From: Kuschelorhynchus macadamiae
Lineage: Eukaryota; Arthropoda; Insecta; Coleoptera; Curculionidae
Direction of reading: 5' to 3'
NCBI GenBank assembly: GCA_030620095.1
Contig: JAUTXW010005194.1
Location: 728,501-792,500, forward strand
Length of the DNA: 64,000 bases
This document shows positions 62,040 through 64,000 of the stretch, one piece after another; the stretch's first letter is position 1; each line of letters begins with the position of its first letter. The notes beneath the pieces are model-generated. The model ran no database searches, was not told the origin of the DNA, and saw nothing but the letters and a program-made list of their open reading frames with translations. A program made the position numbers and the translations under genes.

Positions 62040-62635
62040 TTTGTATTAAATATTTTCTTTTAAAAGAGAAAAATTTGTTATTAAGCCCATACCTTATGCT
62101 GCAGAATTACTAAAACGGAAATCACAAGTTCTGAACTTGATCAAACACAGATTCTTTCATCCATAGAGTGCATATTTAATATATCAAAAAATAAACTTAA
62201 TATAAAGGAGCAAAAAATAATTGACGAAATAGCAAATTACCGTTGTAGATAGAAGTGGCATTTGGAAATAATTTTATATGGAAAAGTAGTTTTGATAACA
62301 CAGTCTCTTGGTGGAAAGGACTTTGTTCTTCATCTTCATTATCACAAATAGCTTCACGAATTTTGATGATTCCGGCATCTTCGGCAGCCACGGAACGCAG
62401 TTTTAGCGTTTATAGTCATATTCATTCGAAAAAGGGAATCAGACTTGCCAATGACACAGCCGCTAAACTACTCTATGTGTGTAATGAAAAATTGCTGAAG
62501 GTCAATTTTTATTTCCGATTCTACCGAAGATTTTGAGAAAGTAGACAGGCAAGAAGATCCTAATACCGAAGATGTTATTGAGTGTGACGACAGCGATGAC
62601 GATATGCCTCTCGCTCAACTTGTTTGTGAACAATA
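62040..62635 (+). pseudogene. hAT transposase, C-terminal dimerisation domain
   Basis: After the LINE, KPIPYAAELLKRKS-like sequence is followed by SVSWWKGLCSSSSLSQIASR (read as NTVSWWKGL), then IPASSAATERSFSVYSHIHSKK and LANDTAAKLLYV. This is the conserved hAT C-terminal dimerisation region. A frameshift near 62515 leads to an acidic tail (DDSDDDMPLAQLVCEQ) ending at the TAA at about 62634. It belongs to the same gene as the N-terminal part at 57538. Confidence 0.8.
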
Positions 62636-62976
62636 ATTTTTTTTTACAAATCTGACCTTTTTTTTTTTGAGAAAAACTCTTCATTTGTGTTGATGTTTAA
62701 TCGTTCTGTGTTTTGTTATGTTTTTATGATTAAATATTTCGTTTTTTCATATTTTTTTTGTCTTTTATATATTTTCAATATTTCAATATATTTCCAATGT
62801 TTCAGGAAGTATTTCCAAGAATATATTTCCGGAAAATTTACATCACTAACTACGCGTATAAGATCTTAGTGTCTATTAGTTTGGCTCCGACTTCACGAAG
62901 TAAAACTTTCAAGGTGGAATAAACTATTATTTTTCACTTTTTAGTGCAGTTTCATGAAGCCGATTTCATTTTTTCC

Positions 62977-63747
62977 ATTAAATATTCCGTATTATAATTG
63001 CCGTTTAACTTTTATCAATCAGAGCCTTGCCATGCCCAGGAATGCAGGGTGCGTTCTCTTATTGAGATAAACAATTAGCAAATACAATTCTGCGTTAATA
63101 CGATATGACACATTAAGTGTAATCAGGTATTTTGTTTGAAGATTGGAATCGCAATTAGTAGTGTTATTTATAATGAACAAATTTGCGGAACAAATATTCT
63201 TTTATCTTGTATTAACACTGTGCAATCTGCTTTACAAATAAAAGGTTATTTAAAGCATTCTCTATAATGAAGTTTGTTTCATACTCGGTGACTTGAAATT
63301 TGGGACCGAAATTGTTGTTGACGCTGGTTTTGTTTTTCCGGTAATCAGTTGATCAAACAAATTAAAAGGTACGTTTCAGATAATAAAATAGACATCAGAC
63401 GCCGCGCGTGTCAGCTTCAAATTTACAACATATTTTACTTATCCGCTTTTATTTTTTTTAGTCCTCCATGTATTCCGCACGTCTATTACGGTGTTGTTCA
63501 CGTATCTGAAACAAAATGTGATTTATAGAGCAATAAAACTTAACCCATTTGCGTTTCCAGCGATTTTATATTATAATTATTATTAGTTAAATTAGAGAAA
63601 TGTGTTTTTAAAATATGTTTAAAATTTTATTATGTCGCCATTTTCTAGGATTGTTATTTTTGCACTTTTAAGTCTCCAGGTAAGACTCTATATTGTTACT
63701 AATGTTATAGTCAAGTTCAAGTGCTGTTTTTTTGAAAAAGAGTTATA

Positions 63748-63751
<4 letters not shown>
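62977..63751. other. No recognisable feature
   Basis: AT-rich sequence right of the nested stack. No supported gene or boundary. Confidence 0.55.

Positions 63752-63801
<50 letters not shown>
63752..63801. repeat. (TA)n microsatellite
   Basis: A pure TA tract that runs directly into a transposon-end-like TACAGGGTTATTCACGAAAC at 63801. Confidence 0.95.
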
Positions 63802-63806
<5 letters not shown>

Positions 63807-64000
63807 GGTTATTCACGAAACCCGTTCATTAAAAGTTTTTGATGATGCCATTTAGATAAAAACTTCAAATTTTGGGATTAAGGTAAGGTCAAGGGGTACT
63901 TCTTTTTTGAAATATTTTCAATTACCTGTCACTTACGGTTTAACCGGAAGTTGGTATCAACTTGCTTATTTTAAATGGAACACCCTGTATTTTATGATAT
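63801..64000. mobile_element. Left end of a TA-targeting DNA transposon, cut by window edge
   Basis: It starts TACAGGGTTATTCACGAAAC after (TA)n and contains an inverted TACAGGGTGTTCC-like motif at about 63975-63992. It resembles the ends of the other elements in the window. The transposase and the right end, if any, lie outside. Confidence 0.5.

Larger units (their letters stand above)
57126..62848 (+). mobile_element. hAT DNA transposon with 8-bp TSD
   Basis: The 8-base target duplication ACTACGCG lies at 57118-57125 and 62849-62856. The element ends are TAGTGTTGTAAA (left) and the reverse complement of TTTACATCACTA (right), 11 of 12 matching. Both agree with hAT rules. The transposase pseudogene on the + strand is interrupted by an RTE LINE at 58761-61873. 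Without the LINE and its duplicated target the hAT would be about 2.6 kb. Confidence 0.9.
55016..62976. mobile_element. Inverted-repeat element hosting later insertions
   Basis: About 95 bases at 55016-55111 ('aatgaaatcgacttca', 'gcactaaaaagtgaaaaata', 'cgtgaagtcgg') reappear inverted at about 62879-62976 with roughly 80-85 percent identity. Removing the two inner elements and their duplicated targets leaves about 300 bases, the size of a MITE. The target duplication of this outer element was not identified. Confidence 0.65.

Noticed and set aside
62977..63751. Possible gene right of the nested stack
   Set aside because: Only very short ORFs, with no splice-consistent exon chain or family motif.
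37747..64000. Further exons of the CARNMT1-like gene
   Set aside because: I looked for the expected FPDVxP, GDFxEVY and CFFIDxA blocks on the + strand and did not find them; a short exon could have been missed.

Overview
This is insect-like nuclear DNA, AT-rich and gene-poor. It has GT-AG introns, long (TA)n microsatellites and many degraded transposable elements. The order of insect cannot be decided from the sequence. I see no bacterial, organellar or CRISPR features. Every call rests on reading translations, motifs and repeat boundaries; no database search was run.

The only host gene I recognise is a carnosine N-methyltransferase (CARNMT1/N2227 family) on the + strand. Its exons are 14849-14922, 16267-16502 and 37386-37746, with consistent splice phases. 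Intron 1 is about 1.3 kb and intron 2 about 20.9 kb. Intron 2 is filled with mobile elements, and the 3' exons were not found before the window ends.

Layout. 1-3.9 kb: a duplicated ~750-bp repeat, (TA)n tracts and TA-flanked inverted-repeat elements. 4.4-5.3 kb: a Penelope-like (PLE) remnant. 5.9-7.3 kb: a broken Tc1-like transposase with other sequence inside it. 8.7-9.6 kb: a transposase tail. 12.1-14.6 kb: a duplicated GC-richer repeat. 17.6-20.0 kb: a rosa-like (DD41D) transposon. 22.6-26.9 kb: a nearly intact CR1/jockey-group LINE, followed by two LINE fragments. 31.3-32.0 kb: (TA)n arrays. 32.1-37.0 kb: a long-spacing DDE (Sailor-like) transposase split by a 3.3-kb rosa-like transposon with very long inverted repeats. 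38.1-40.5 kb: a PLE with reverse transcriptase and GIY-YIG domains plus an inverted partial copy. 40.6-43.8 kb: a minus-strand LINE whose 5' end lies in a recent ~840-bp tandem duplication shared with a DUF4371-type hAT (44-46.6 kb). 46.9-48.9 kb: a third rosa-like transposon. 50.0-53.7 kb: a palindromic PLE cut by a second copy of the 17.6-kb transposon.

55.0-63.0 kb is a nested stack. A short inverted-repeat element received a Foldback-like element built from 30-bp palindromic satellites (8-bp target duplication GCTAAACT) and a hAT transposon (8-bp target duplication ACTACGCG). The hAT was in turn entered by an essentially full-length RTE retrotransposon (7-bp target duplication GTAGAAG).

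The least routine observations are the satellite-armed Foldback-like element, hammerhead-ribozyme-like motifs at PLE ends, rosa-like transposases with introns at different positions, and the repeated association of (TA)n tracts with TA-targeting transposon ends.
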